A stretch of 38,985 nucleotides of DNA from Saprospiraceae bacterium (lineage in GTDB: Bacteria; Bacteroidota; Bacteroidia; Chitinophagales; Saprospiraceae). Shown in pieces: positions 18,196 to 25,648 of the stretch. The stretch is from assembly GCA_020627965.1 (NCBI GenBank), contig JAHDFX010000016.1:5882-44866 (forward strand). The letters run 5' to 3'. The position numbers and the translations under genes are program-made. Position 1 is the first letter of the stretch, and each line of letters opens with the position of its first letter. Under the pieces are notes generated by a model. That model saw nothing but the letters and a program-made list of their open reading frames with translations, searched no databases and had not been told where the DNA came from.

Positions 18196-18426
18196 ATGGA
18201 AATACCCAAATATACACGTAGTCAATTAGCCTTGCGAAATGGGCAGGATAAGCCAGAAATATGGGTGGCTTATAAAGGCAGAATCTATGATGTAACAGAG
18301 AGTCGCCTGTGGCGCAAGGGTCAACATTATGAGCATTGGGCAGGGCAAGATCTTACAAAAGAATTGAGTGATGCACCCCACACTGAAAAAGTGTTTGAGA
18401 AATTTGAAGTTGTGGGTACACTTTGA
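18196..18426 (+). CDS. Cytochrome b5-like heme-binding protein
   Basis: 76 residues from the ATG at 18196; a TTG 15 bases upstream in frame is less likely. Sequence order matches small bacterial cytochrome b5-like heme/steroid-binding proteins: YTRSQLALRNG, WVAYKGRIYDVTES, then GQHYEHWAGQDLTKEL and DAPHTEKVFEKF, ending VVGTL. His44 or His47 (before AGQDLT) and His62 (in APH) are the expected pair of axial heme ligands. It has no signal peptide or membrane anchor, so it is cytoplasmic. Its electron partner is unknown; it converges on pdxH with only 30 bp between stops. Confidence 0.85.
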   Translation: MEIPKYTRSQLALRNGQDKPEIWVAYKGRIYDVTESRLWRKGQHYEHWAGQDLTKELSDAPHTEKVFEKFEVVGTL

Positions 18427-18456
18427 AGTGTATTGCTCCGTCCGATATTTTGTGGT

Positions 18457-19131
18457 TTAGGGAGCCAGTCTTTCTATCACCCATTTCCCATGATCAAGCG
18501 CATAACGAACCCGGTCGTGCAAACGACTGCTACGCCCTTGCCAGAACTCGATAACAGAAGGCACTAGCCGATAACCGCCCCAATGTGGCGGACGAGGGAC
18601 TTCTTCTTGTTCGTATTTATGTTGCAATTCAGCGGTATTGTTTTCTAAAAGGTCTCGATGAGGAATAACCTGGCTTTGTGGGGATGCCCAGGCGCCTATG
18701 CGACTACCTTTGGGTCGGCTTGAAAAATAGGTGTCTGAGATTTTTGAGCTGACTCGTTCTACTTTTCCTTCTATGCGAACTTGTCGTTCCAATTCTTGCC
18801 AATGAAAAACTAAGGCGGCATGAGGATTCTCAGTCATTTCCTGTCCTTTTCGACTATTATAATTGGTATAAAAAATAAAACCTTTTTCGTCTATCCCTTT
18901 TAGTAACACAATGCGAGCAGAGGGGATTCCTTCTTTATTGGCAGTAGCCAATGTCATGGCATTAGCTTCTGAGCCAGCGTCTTTGCGGGCTGTTGCCAAG
19001 GCTTCCTGAAACCAATTATCGAATTGGACAAAAGGATTGAGAGCTACATCGCTGACGTCTAGTGTGCGGGCTTTGTAATCTCTTCTTAGGTCAGCTATTT
19101 TGCTCATAGGGCGACTGTTTTTTGACCCCAT
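18457..19131 (-). CDS. pdxH: Pyridoxamine 5'-phosphate oxidase
   Basis: Oxidises pyridoxamine or pyridoxine 5'-phosphate to pyridoxal 5'-phosphate using FMN and oxygen. The 224 residues cover the whole family: [10 protein letters not shown] start, FMN-contacting [19 protein letters not shown] and SRKG, then [14 protein letters not shown], [19 protein letters not shown], and the C-terminal [15 protein letters not shown]...WVIERLAP signature. An AAGGA sequence upstream of the ATG at 19131 supports that start; MSKIADLRR at 19107 is the alternative. The kynureninase elsewhere in the window is PLP-dependent, but the two genes are not linked. It lies 85 bp downstream of the epimerase gene on the same strand and may be co-transcribed. 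Confidence 0.96.
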   Translation of the reverse strand: MGSKNSRPMSKIADLRRDYKARTLDVSDVALNPFVQFDNWFQEALATARKDAGSEANAMTLATANKEGIPSARIVLLKGIDEKGFIFYTNYNSRKGQEMTENPHAALVFHWQELERQVRIEGKVERVSSKISDTYFSSRPKGSRIGAWASPQSQVIPHRDLLENNTAELQHKYEQEEVPRPPHWGGYRLVPSVIEFWQGRSSRLHDRVRYALDHGKWVIERLAP

Positions 19132-19216
19132 CTCTATTCCTTAAAATGGAAGAGAGTTTAAAGGTCGGTTTTAAGCTCCTCCATGTACAAGAGAAGGCTT
19201 TGCGGTGAGTTGGGCT

Positions 19217-20314
19217 TTATTTGCCTTTTTCTACGAGTATTGCTGCAATGCGTTCGGCGGCTTGCCCATCCCATAATGGAGGTATAACACCTTTTCTGGT
19301 CTGTCCGTTTAATATTTCGACCATTTTTTCGTGGACAGTGACTGGATTTAGGTCACGTAGCAGCTGATTCGTACCTAGTGTTGTTGTGATCGGACGTTCT
19401 GTAGAATCCCGGAAAGTCAGACAAGGAACTTGTAAGTAAGTCGTTTCTTCCTGAATACCACCGGAATCCGTGATGATGAGGGCGGCATTTTCCATGAGCT
19501 TCAAGAACTGTAGATAGCCTTGTGGTCCCATTAAGACCAAATTATCAATGCTTTCCAGTTGATCTTTAAGACCAAATTTAGCCATGTTATTGGATGTTCT
19601 GGGGTGGATGGGGAAGACGACTTTTTTATATTTCGCGGCGTTTTTTATAATCTTTAAAATACTTTTCAGACCGGCTTCATTGTCTACATTAGCAGGGCGG
19701 TGCATCGTCATAAGGATGTATTCACCAGCTTTTGTATCAGCTTGTTGCAGGATGTCATTATTAGCAGCTTTTTCACGGAAATAAGCCAGAGAATCGATCA
19801 TCACATTACCCACAAAAAAGACCTTTTCATCGGCTATGCCTTCCTTGGCAAGATTGATCATACCGCTTTGCTCCGTAACAAACAAGTAATCAGAAACACT
19901 GTCGGTAAGAACGCGGTTGACTTCTTCTGGCATGGTTCTGTCGCCACTGCGCAAACCCGCTTCTACATGTGCTAAGGGTACGCCCATTTTTATAGCGACT
20001 AGTGTACAGGCGATGGTCGAGTTCACATCCCCGACTACGAGTATCAGGTCTGGTTTTTCGTCTTCGACCACCTTTTCAAAAGCTATCATGATTTTAGCTG
20101 TTTGTTGGGTGTGGCTGCCGCCTCCGATGCCAAGAAAATAGTGAGGTTTGGGTAATTCGAGCTGATTGAAAAAGATGTCACTCATTTTTTCATCGTAATG
20201 CTGCCCGGTATGTACGATCTTGGATTCTACTTGTTCGTGTTGTTGGAAAGCCCGGTGCAAGGGAGCGATTTTCATAAAGTTGGGGCGTGCACCTACTATG
20301 TTTAGTATTTTCAT
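19217..20314 (-). CDS. wecB: UDP-N-acetylglucosamine 2-epimerase (non-hydrolysing)
   Basis: Interconverts UDP-GlcNAc and UDP-ManNAc, the precursor for ManNAc-containing surface polysaccharides. The 365-residue length is normal for the family. Motifs: ILNIVGARPNFMKIAPL at the N terminus, VHTGQHYDEKMSD, VVGDVNSTIACTL, the catalytic HVEAGLRSGDRTMPEEVNRVLTD region, TMHRPANVDN, and ITDSGGIQEE for the nucleotide pocket. No other sugar-nucleotide gene adjoins it, so the end product is open. A TACTTTTG promoter element lies 46 bases upstream. Confidence 0.95.
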   Translation of the reverse strand: MKILNIVGARPNFMKIAPLHRAFQQHEQVESKIVHTGQHYDEKMSDIFFNQLELPKPHYFLGIGGGSHTQQTAKIMIAFEKVVEDEKPDLILVVGDVNSTIACTLVAIKMGVPLAHVEAGLRSGDRTMPEEVNRVLTDSVSDYLFVTEQSGMINLAKEGIADEKVFFVGNVMIDSLAYFREKAANNDILQQADTKAGEYILMTMHRPANVDNEAGLKSILKIIKNAAKYKKVVFPIHPRTSNNMAKFGLKDQLESIDNLVLMGPQGYLQFLKLMENAALIITDSGGIQEETTYLQVPCLTFRDSTERPITTTLGTNQLLRDLNPVTVHEKMVEILNGQTRKGVIPPLWDGQAAERIAAILVEKGK

Positions 20315-20359
20315 TTTTCGCTTTAGTCAGTAATTCTGGTTATATGACGTTGTGAAGCG

Positions 20360-20367
20360 CAAAAGTA
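20360..20367 (-). promoter_or_regulatory. -7 promoter element for the epimerase gene
   Basis: TACTTTTG on the minus strand fits TAnnTTTG, with GCG right after it, as is common at strong Bacteroidota promoters. It gives a leader of about 40 bases. Confidence 0.55.
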
Positions 20368-20424
20368 AGGAAAGTAATTGTTTAAAAAGGTTGGGCTTGG
20401 GGTTAAGTTTTGGTTTTTAGGTTT

Positions 20425-21378
20425 TCAATAAACGATTGTCGCAGTTCTTGAGTATTTGCTATTTATATATGAAGAAGCCAAAATCCAGCATATTTGCCCT
20501 TGTTTGGTTCTTATTTTGTACCAAACTCCAGTAGACAAGGGACCTCGGTTTATTGTTTCCCAAAATGAAATGCCTAATGTTTTTGAACCCATGTACTCAA
20601 AGTATTCTCCCGCATAAGTCAGCCCTGCAAGACCAAAAACATCTTTGTTAAATCCAGGTTCTTCCAGCAGTAAAATATTATCGAAATGAACTTGCACCAT
20701 TTTTTTTCCATACCAATCACTTTGATTGAAGCTTTTGGGTCTGTTGTTTTTCCAACCATCCATCATCAGATTTTGATAAGAACATTCGTATAGGGTGGTT
20801 AAATTTTTTTTTAGTCCATGACAGGTTTCATTACCGATGCCATAGTGGGGTGCTTCACTGTTATAATCAGATGTATTTATAGATTCCCAGGGAATACCTT
20901 TCCCCAGAACACAACCTGAATGATAAGCTTTAAGCACTCTTCTGAATAATCTCACATGGTCATAAGTTGAGGTTTCAATTCGAGTGACTCCTCTTGTTGG
21001 GCCTTTAGCCGCAGACCAATGGAATCCGTGGGTAACTCCTTTATACAAACGTCTGCCTGTTAGCGTTACTAATACGGAAGTGACATTGTATACGACATCA
21101 CAGAAGTATTGTTCATCTTCTTCCAGCGTATATTGACAGACTGCTTTTAATGTTTCTGGCAGAAAGGCGATAGCTACTGCTGCAATGATCTGATGTATGG
21201 TTTCTCCGTCTTCGTTAAGGTATGTGACGACAGTCATGTATTCTCCTTCTTCTATCTTGATGATGTCTTTTTGTGGAATTCCCCAAAAAGTCTCGGCTCC
21301 AGTATGTGCAAATAATGCTAAGGTACTTGTGATAAAAAAGGCTAAAAGGATAATTTTTTTCATGGTATTTGTTTTCAT
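20425..21378 (-). CDS. Secreted protein of unknown function
   Basis: From the ATG at 21378 (MKTNTMKKIILLAFFI) 317 residues are encoded. A signal peptide ends near ALFAHTGAE, and there is no lipobox. An upstream in-frame ATG at 21516 would place about 46 non-signal residues ahead of the signal sequence and is rejected. Mature features: an acidic N-terminal part (EEGEYMTVVTYLNEDGETIH), a hydrophobic AAVAIAFLPETLKAV helix, six Cys that could form disulphides, and many aromatic residues in the C-terminal half (YAGEYFEYMG, ISFWETINRG, ICWILASSYI). I do not recognise a family. It is flanked by the epimerase and an Rpn nuclease gene with no evident functional link. Confidence 0.7.
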   Translation of the reverse strand: MKTNTMKKIILLAFFITSTLALFAHTGAETFWGIPQKDIIKIEEGEYMTVVTYLNEDGETIHQIIAAVAIAFLPETLKAVCQYTLEEDEQYFCDVVYNVTSVLVTLTGRRLYKGVTHGFHWSAAKGPTRGVTRIETSTYDHVRLFRRVLKAYHSGCVLGKGIPWESINTSDYNSEAPHYGIGNETCHGLKKNLTTLYECSYQNLMMDGWKNNRPKSFNQSDWYGKKMVQVHFDNILLLEEPGFNKDVFGLAGLTYAGEYFEYMGSKTLGISFWETINRGPLSTGVWYKIRTKQGQICWILASSYINSKYSRTATIVY

Positions 21379-21530
21379 TATCTTATCGTCTATTCTTTTA
21401 AAGTTAGCATAAATAGTAGATATGCTAAAAAATATTGTGAAAGAAGACTCCCTGCGGAACTCATTGTAGTATCGAATTGAGGTTATTGTTTTAAGAAATG
21501 GATATTTTTTACTCAAGAGGTTTTAGAGCA

Positions 21531-22379
21531 TTACTTCTGTTTTTTTTGTTCTATTTCTTTTATCTGTTCAATGGTAAGCTGCGTAATTAGCTGAACCTGC
21601 TCGTAACTCATCCCATTTTCCAATCCACGAATTACGACTAACTCCATGCCTTTTTCTAAACCCTTTTCTATGCCAAGAGCTAAACCTCTTTTATATAATC
21701 CGTCTTTTTGTATATCATATGTTACCGGCATATCTTCTATTATTTTTATTGTTTCTTCCTCTAAATTACGCAATCTTGATAAAATTATCAACTGCGCTAT
21801 ATATTTTGAGGTTAATTTATGTGATTTACTGTATCGTTGTATACGTCCTAAAATAGAACGTAATATTTGTTCGCTTTGTTCCTTCTCATATTTACTTAAC
21901 ATTGCTAGCATTATAACTTCAGGGATCTGCGAACTTAATAGTTTTTCTGTGTCTAATTCGTGAATGTTTATCAATTCAAAACCACGAAATATTTCAGATT
22001 CTATTAAATGCTTGCGCATTTTTGCTTTTCCTTTGCCCAGATAGATGACAATGTGTTTTATAGGCTTCTTATATTTCTCCCAAACTAATCCATGATACAT
22101 CCCCATCCGATATATCATGTTTTTGGCATCACTTGTCTGAAATTCAATATGTAATATCCATTGTGTCTCGTTTTTTAGAGTTACTTCATATAGAAAATCT
22201 ACTTCTCTTTCGACTGTTCTTGGTAATTTATCAGGTAGTGTTTTGTATGATTCTATTTTTAAATTTAGTTCTTCCTCTACTATTGGAATAAACAAGGATT
22301 CTGCATTTTCTTTGAATATCCGGTCGTAGATATTTCCCTTATAGTTATTACTACTTTTTATCGGTTTTGGTGTTTTCAT
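21531..22379 (-). CDS. Rpn-family PD-(D/E)XK nuclease (recombination-promoting nuclease / putative transposase)
   Basis: 282 residues beginning MKTPKPIKSSNNYKGNIYDRIFKENAESLF. The nuclease core is EREVDFLYEV (Asp61), then WILHIEFQT (Glu79, Gln81), a D-x17-E-x-Q site, and RMGMYHGLVWEKY, which follows the RMxxY segment of the family. The C-terminal part is helical, with the GxxxGxxKGxExG repeats (KRGLALGIEKGLEKGMEL) typical of Rpn/PDDEXK family transposase proteins. Escherichia coli Rpn proteins cut DNA and promote RecA-independent recombination. There are no terminal inverted repeats or target-site duplications, so it is not a complete insertion sequence. AT content looks higher than in neighbouring housekeeping genes, in keeping with the scattered distribution of the family. 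Confidence 0.88.
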   Translation of the reverse strand: MKTPKPIKSSNNYKGNIYDRIFKENAESLFIPIVEEELNLKIESYKTLPDKLPRTVEREVDFLYEVTLKNETQWILHIEFQTSDAKNMIYRMGMYHGLVWEKYKKPIKHIVIYLGKGKAKMRKHLIESEIFRGFELINIHELDTEKLLSSQIPEVIMLAMLSKYEKEQSEQILRSILGRIQRYSKSHKLTSKYIAQLIILSRLRNLEEETIKIIEDMPVTYDIQKDGLYKRGLALGIEKGLEKGMELVVIRGLENGMSYEQVQLITQLTIEQIKEIEQKKQK

Positions 22380-22383
22380 ACAA

Positions 22384-22391
22384 CAAAGATA
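22384..22391 (-). promoter_or_regulatory. -7 promoter element almost touching the nuclease start codon
   Basis: TATCTTTG on the minus strand ends only 4 bases before the ATG at 22379. If used, RNA would start at or within a few bases of the ATG, giving a leaderless or near-leaderless message. Confidence 0.45.
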
Positions 22392-22467
22392 AAGAAAAGA
22401 AACAAAAGGTTTTAATTAAACTTTTTTGTTTTGTAATTGACTCTTAACTTTAGCTTTGGTAGTGTTT

Positions 22468-22839
22468 TTATACAGTTGCTTTACCAAGATGCTCCGTTAG
22501 CAATTGCCATTTTCCATCTTCATTGATGATGACAGAAGTACCTATTCCACTTCCGCCTAATAACTGACCATTGATATATCCGCTCCAGGTAAAATTAAAG
22601 AGATATACGGCAAACTGTTCTTCTTTCCTTAGCCATTGCACCTGACTTATTTGGTAGGTTTCGCCTTTGATAGTCGCAAAATTATGCTCGAAAGCTGCTT
22701 TGATCGCCTGCTTTCCTTTATTCACGACTCCGCTTGAAAACGTCACGCTGGCTTCTTCAGCTATTAATGGCTCTACAGCTTTCCAATCCTGAGTGGCTAA
22801 TGCTGTCTCATAAGCTTTGATAAAATCTTCTGGTTTCAT
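22468..22839 (-). CDS. NTF2/SnoaL-like fold protein
   Basis: 123 residues with the N-terminal helix pattern of SnoaL/DUF4440-type proteins (FIKAYETALATQDWKAVEPLIAEEASVTFSSG), followed by GKQAIKAAFEHNF and a set of strands (VQWLRKEEQFAVYLFNFTWSG, TSVIINEDGKWQLLTEHLG). This cone-shaped fold hosts many unrelated enzymes and binding proteins; nothing here shows a specific reaction. It is a cytoplasmic single-domain protein. Its promoter forms a palindrome with that of the divergent lipoprotein gene. Confidence 0.8.
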   Translation of the reverse strand: MKPEDFIKAYETALATQDWKAVEPLIAEEASVTFSSGVVNKGKQAIKAAFEHNFATIKGETYQISQVQWLRKEEQFAVYLFNFTWSGYINGQLLGGSGIGTSVIINEDGKWQLLTEHLGKATV

Positions 22840-22873
22840 TCGTTAATTTATTGCCCTTTAGAACTTTCATCTC

Positions 22874-22892
22874 CAAATATAGCGTATATTTG
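22874..22892. promoter_or_regulatory. Back-to-back divergent promoters forming a 19-bp palindrome
   Basis: CAAATATA-GCG-TATATTTG is a perfect inverted repeat. Its right half is a TAnnTTTG -7 element for the + strand lipoprotein (start 22928). Its left half, read on the minus strand, is an identical -7 element for the NTF2-like gene (start 22839). The leaders are about 30 bases each. Only one polymerase could occupy the site at a time. Confidence 0.6.
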
Positions 22893-22927
22893 AATATGTA
22901 ATTAATTTTAATTAAAATATACACAAT

Positions 22928-23122
22928 ATGAAAACAATTTTCAACATTTCTTCAATGATTTTATTGACGGCTATCCTGTTCTTTGGATGCCAATCCAACC
23001 CTGCTGATTCGGCAGAGCACAAACAAATGTTAGCAGAACATAAGACGATGGATGAAGAGCATGAAAAGATGAAGCGTGAACACGAACAAATGCTTATCGA
23101 TCATGAAAATGGTAAGTGCTAG
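22928..23122 (+). CDS. Small lipoprotein with five His/Met heptads
   Basis: 64 residues: lipoprotein signal with lipobox LFFGC (Cys21), then a short spacer and five consecutive seven-residue repeats to the end: EHKQMLA, EHKTMDE, EHEKMKR, EHEQMLI, DHENGKC. His falls at 31, 38, 45, 52 and 59, and Met at 34, 41, 48 and 55. This spacing puts His and Met on one face of a helix, so it should form a coiled coil or a metal-binding helix on the membrane surface. A final Cys64 adds a possible ligand or disulphide. Small heptad lipoproteins occur widely in Bacteroidota, but I know of no assigned function. The last codons and stop lie inside the left arm of an inverted repeat. Confidence 0.8.
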   Translation: MKTIFNISSMILLTAILFFGCQSNPADSAEHKQMLAEHKTMDEEHEKMKREHEQMLIDHENGKC

Positions 23123-23277
23123 GACTGAATTAAGTTATTGCTAATAAAGAGTAGGTTTTGTTAGCAATTGAGGCATTGAAATGTGAGCTATGCCTGAGCA
23201 TAGTGAATATTTCAAGAACAAAAAGTGCTGACAAAAGATGCCTTTATAAGTGTAAATTAATTCAGTCTTAGCACTTA
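23113..23277. repeat. 165-bp element bounded by 21-bp inverted repeats, with internal hairpins
   Basis: The left arm 23113-23133 and right arm 23257-23277 are complementary at 20 of 21 positions. Between them lie hairpin ATTGCTAA/TTAGCAAT (23137-23144, 23161-23168) and hairpin CTATGC-ctga-GCATAG (23188-23203), with alternative pairings such as AGGCAT/ATGCCT (23171-23176, 23190-23195). The left arm covers the last codons of the lipoprotein gene. It could be a folded 3' UTR or small RNA, or a MITE-like element that inserted at the gene end. I see no flanking target duplication. Confidence 0.6.
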
Positions 23278-23535
23278 AAGGCAAAAAATAACTATTAGTT
23301 TACAGAACACCAGTGTTCTGTAAACTAATAGTTAAACACCATTTATCCCGGATTTTAGAGTTAGTCAATATAGGTAACCAAATTCTTCTGTCACGTTTGG
23401 GGTGAAAATTTGAAAATGATAAGTATTACATAGCTTATGTTGCTTCTTAGCCAGAGTATGCTTAATTTCCCGTTAATGGGTTTAAGGAGCAAAATTTATT
23501 ATTTAGCTCTGTACTCTTCATTTGCAAACATTTCA
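23123..23535. other. Intergenic region rich in inverted repeats
   Basis: About 410 bases lie between the heptad lipoprotein and the preferred start of the TPR protein. Apart from the two inverted-repeat structures listed separately I see no reading frame I trust and no clear promoter; the CACGTTTG at about 23393 is one base off the -7 consensus. Confidence 0.5.
23289..23334. repeat. 46-bp perfect inverted repeat
   Basis: The two 22-base arms (23289-23310 and 23313-23334) are exact complements with a 2-base centre. In DNA it could form a cruciform. In RNA it would give a very stable hairpin with a few central pairs open. It lies 11 bp beyond the 165-bp repeat element and lacks a T run, so a simple intrinsic terminator is not the best fit. 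Confidence 0.85.
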
Positions 23536-24711
23536 ATGAAACACAAATACTTAATTGCTTCGCCCAATTTTGATGGATTAGATAAAAAAGAGGTGCTTTT
23601 TGTAGAAAACTGCCTTGATACCTATCGCAATAGCTCCTCCAAGACTGAGCAGGCAACTGCTATTGATACATTAGCCGAGAACAAAAACCTTAAAGGGCTT
23701 CAATATGATTACAATCAGTGGCTTTTAGATTTTGTTCTCCAGGTATTAGCAGAGAACAATACAGAAGAAGATGAAACTCACTATCTGAAAATATTGGCTA
23801 ATTGTTATAATCGCTTAGGAGGGAAATATTTCTATGAAGGTGCCTATGATAAAGCTTTAGATATAATATATAAGTCGGAGAAAATTCATATTAAGACAAA
23901 AAATAAAAAGGGACGATTAAGAGTATGCCGCTCTATAGGCTCAATTTATGCAATGCAAGGGAAGACCGATCTCGGACTTGAGTTTTACGAAAAAGCTTTG
24001 ACTATAGCTAATGAACTTCAGGATGAATCAGAGCTTGGATCTATTTACAAAAATTTATCTATAATCCATAGATACAAAGGTAACATGCCTCAATCATTAG
24101 AGTATATTTTCAAGTCAGCAAAAATTGCTGAACTGAATAAGGATGAGTTGGATATGGCCTTGGCTTATGATAATATTGGAATTTTATTAGAAAAGCAAAA
24201 AGAGTTCGATGAGGCATTGATATACTTTTTGAAGACATTGAAAATTTATAAAAAATTAAAACATAAAGACAGGGAGGCTAATTTATATAAGCAAATAGGA
24301 CGCATTTATATAGAAAAAAATGAAAATGAGACAGCTTTAAAATATTGTAAAAAGTCGCTAAAACTACACGAGCAATTGAACCTGCCAGTGCATTTGTCCT
24401 TACTTCATATTACATTAGGAACCATTTACGAAAATCTGAGCCAACCCGAACTTGCTCTCCAATATTACCATCTAACCCGGAAAACTGCCAGTAAAACCAA
24501 GCATAAACAGATATTGTCACAAGCCTTGGTTAAGATAGGCTTGTTGGAAATAAATAAAGGAAATACCGACGAAGCCAACCAATATATTGATAAAGCTTAT
24601 CTCTTAGCTCAAGAACTTGATTACCCGAATGAACTAGAAAAGGCTGCCGCTGCAAAAGTCGCTTTGGCATTGGCGAAAGGTGATTATAAAATTGCAAAAA
24701 TTCGAAGCTGA
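23536..24711 (+). CDS. Cytoplasmic TPR-repeat protein, possibly frameshifted at its end
   Basis: From the ATG at 23536 (MKHKYLIASPNFDGLDKKE) 391 residues are encoded; in-frame TTG 23437 and ATG 23458 are alternatives, but their extra residues look unlike a signal peptide. At least seven tetratricopeptide repeats run from about residue 90 to the end, for example SIGSIYAMQGKTDLGLEFYEK, DNIGILLEKQKEFDEALIYF and QIGRIYIEKNENETALKYC. Proteins with this start in Bacteroidota are often sensors that continue into a membrane helix and a kinase or LuxR domain, but this one stops after AKGDYKIAKIRS. In the +1 frame the TPR pattern goes on a little longer (LQKFEADLKTSVK-stop), which suggests a one-base indel at the A run near 24695. 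TPRs bind proteins; the partner is unknown. Confidence 0.8.
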   Translation: MKHKYLIASPNFDGLDKKEVLFVENCLDTYRNSSSKTEQATAIDTLAENKNLKGLQYDYNQWLLDFVLQVLAENNTEEDETHYLKILANCYNRLGGKYFYEGAYDKALDIIYKSEKIHIKTKNKKGRLRVCRSIGSIYAMQGKTDLGLEFYEKALTIANELQDESELGSIYKNLSIIHRYKGNMPQSLEYIFKSAKIAELNKDELDMALAYDNIGILLEKQKEFDEALIYFLKTLKIYKKLKHKDREANLYKQIGRIYIEKNENETALKYCKKSLKLHEQLNLPVHLSLLHITLGTIYENLSQPELALQYYHLTRKTASKTKHKQILSQALVKIGLLEINKGNTDEANQYIDKAYLLAQELDYPNELEKAAAAKVALALAKGDYKIAKIRS

Positions 24712-24725
24712 CCTAAAGACAAGCG

Positions 24726-25589
24726 TTAAGTAAGTTTTGGAATGAGAATAGGTGTATTCATCTTATATGCTTCATAATCTGCTTGTCCACCCCATTTCTT
24801 GTCTGCTTTTGCTTCCAAGGCGGGAATACCGCTTATTTTTATCAATAAAAAAGCAACGAAAACAGGGGAAAGCAATGCAACCCACTGCCAGCCTTTTAAA
24901 ACCGGAATAGCTATGATAAACACGCCTATCCAAAGGAAAATTTCTCCGAAGTAATTCGGATGGCGGGATTTAGACCATAAACCTGAACGAATGAATTGAC
25001 CTTTATTCGCCGGATTTTTTTTGAATTGGCGTTTTTGAGCATCTGCTACTACTTCTATGAAGAATCCGATCAGCCATACCCCAAGTCCGATGTATACAAA
25101 ATAATCAATGTCTTTTCTAATGGTGGACGTGATGCCTATTAGCGCTGCTGCCGACGTCAAAGTCACCCATAAGCCCTGTAAAGTCCAGACATTTAGAAAC
25201 CTGAGAAAATTGGGTTTTATTTCATTGAATCGGTCATCTTTCCCATCTTGCATAATTCTGATAAATAAAAAACTACCCAAACGAACCGCCCAAATAATCA
25301 CCAGAGCAGCCAGTAGTTTTGAACGAATATCCAGATCGTCTGTCAAATATAGAGCGACCAAAGTAACAAGGATATAAGTCAGGCTGCCAACAAGGTCAAA
25401 GAAGGCTTCTGTCTGAAGAAGATTCGCCGGAATAAATGCCGACCAATTTATGATAAATGCTAAGCCCACACATAGAGCAAAGGTCGGGAGCTCATTAAAG
25501 GTTTGGCTATATTGAGAACCTGCCCAGGCAACTAATCCGGCTAATACAGGGCAAATAAAGAGACTTTTAATGATTTGTTGTCGGTTCAT
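24726..25589 (-). CDS. DUF1295 / steroid 5-alpha-reductase-like membrane protein
   Basis: 287 residues with about seven membrane helices. The C-terminal signature FIRSGLWSKSRHPNYFGEI, followed by a hydrophobic helix and YEAYKMNTPILIPK, is the cofactor-binding motif of DUF1295 proteins. These are related to 3-oxo-5-alpha-steroid 4-dehydrogenases and isoprenylcysteine methyltransferases. The reaction of bacterial members is not established; lipid or isoprenoid reduction is the usual guess. It lies 59 bp downstream of the kynureninase gene on the same strand and may be co-transcribed with it. Confidence 0.88.
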   Translation of the reverse strand: MNRQQIIKSLFICPVLAGLVAWAGSQYSQTFNELPTFALCVGLAFIINWSAFIPANLLQTEAFFDLVGSLTYILVTLVALYLTDDLDIRSKLLAALVIIWAVRLGSFLFIRIMQDGKDDRFNEIKPNFLRFLNVWTLQGLWVTLTSAAALIGITSTIRKDIDYFVYIGLGVWLIGFFIEVVADAQKRQFKKNPANKGQFIRSGLWSKSRHPNYFGEIFLWIGVFIIAIPVLKGWQWVALLSPVFVAFLLIKISGIPALEAKADKKWGGQADYEAYKMNTPILIPKLT

Positions 25590-25648
25590 TGTAGTGTGTT
25601 ATTTATAAGAGCGTTTTTCTTATTTTTTACGTAAAGTTTTCAGCTTTA

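Noticed and set aside
18095-18217. N-terminal extension of the PAP2-like protein from the ATG at 18217
   Set aside because: The 41 added residues are Asn-rich and unlike a membrane protein start, and a candidate promoter lies inside them.
21379-21516. Upstream start of the unknown secreted protein
   Set aside because: It would bury the obvious signal peptide 46 residues inside the protein.
21531-22379. The Rpn-family gene as a complete insertion sequence
   Set aside because: I see no terminal inverted repeats or target duplication around it, and the family often occurs as stand-alone genes.
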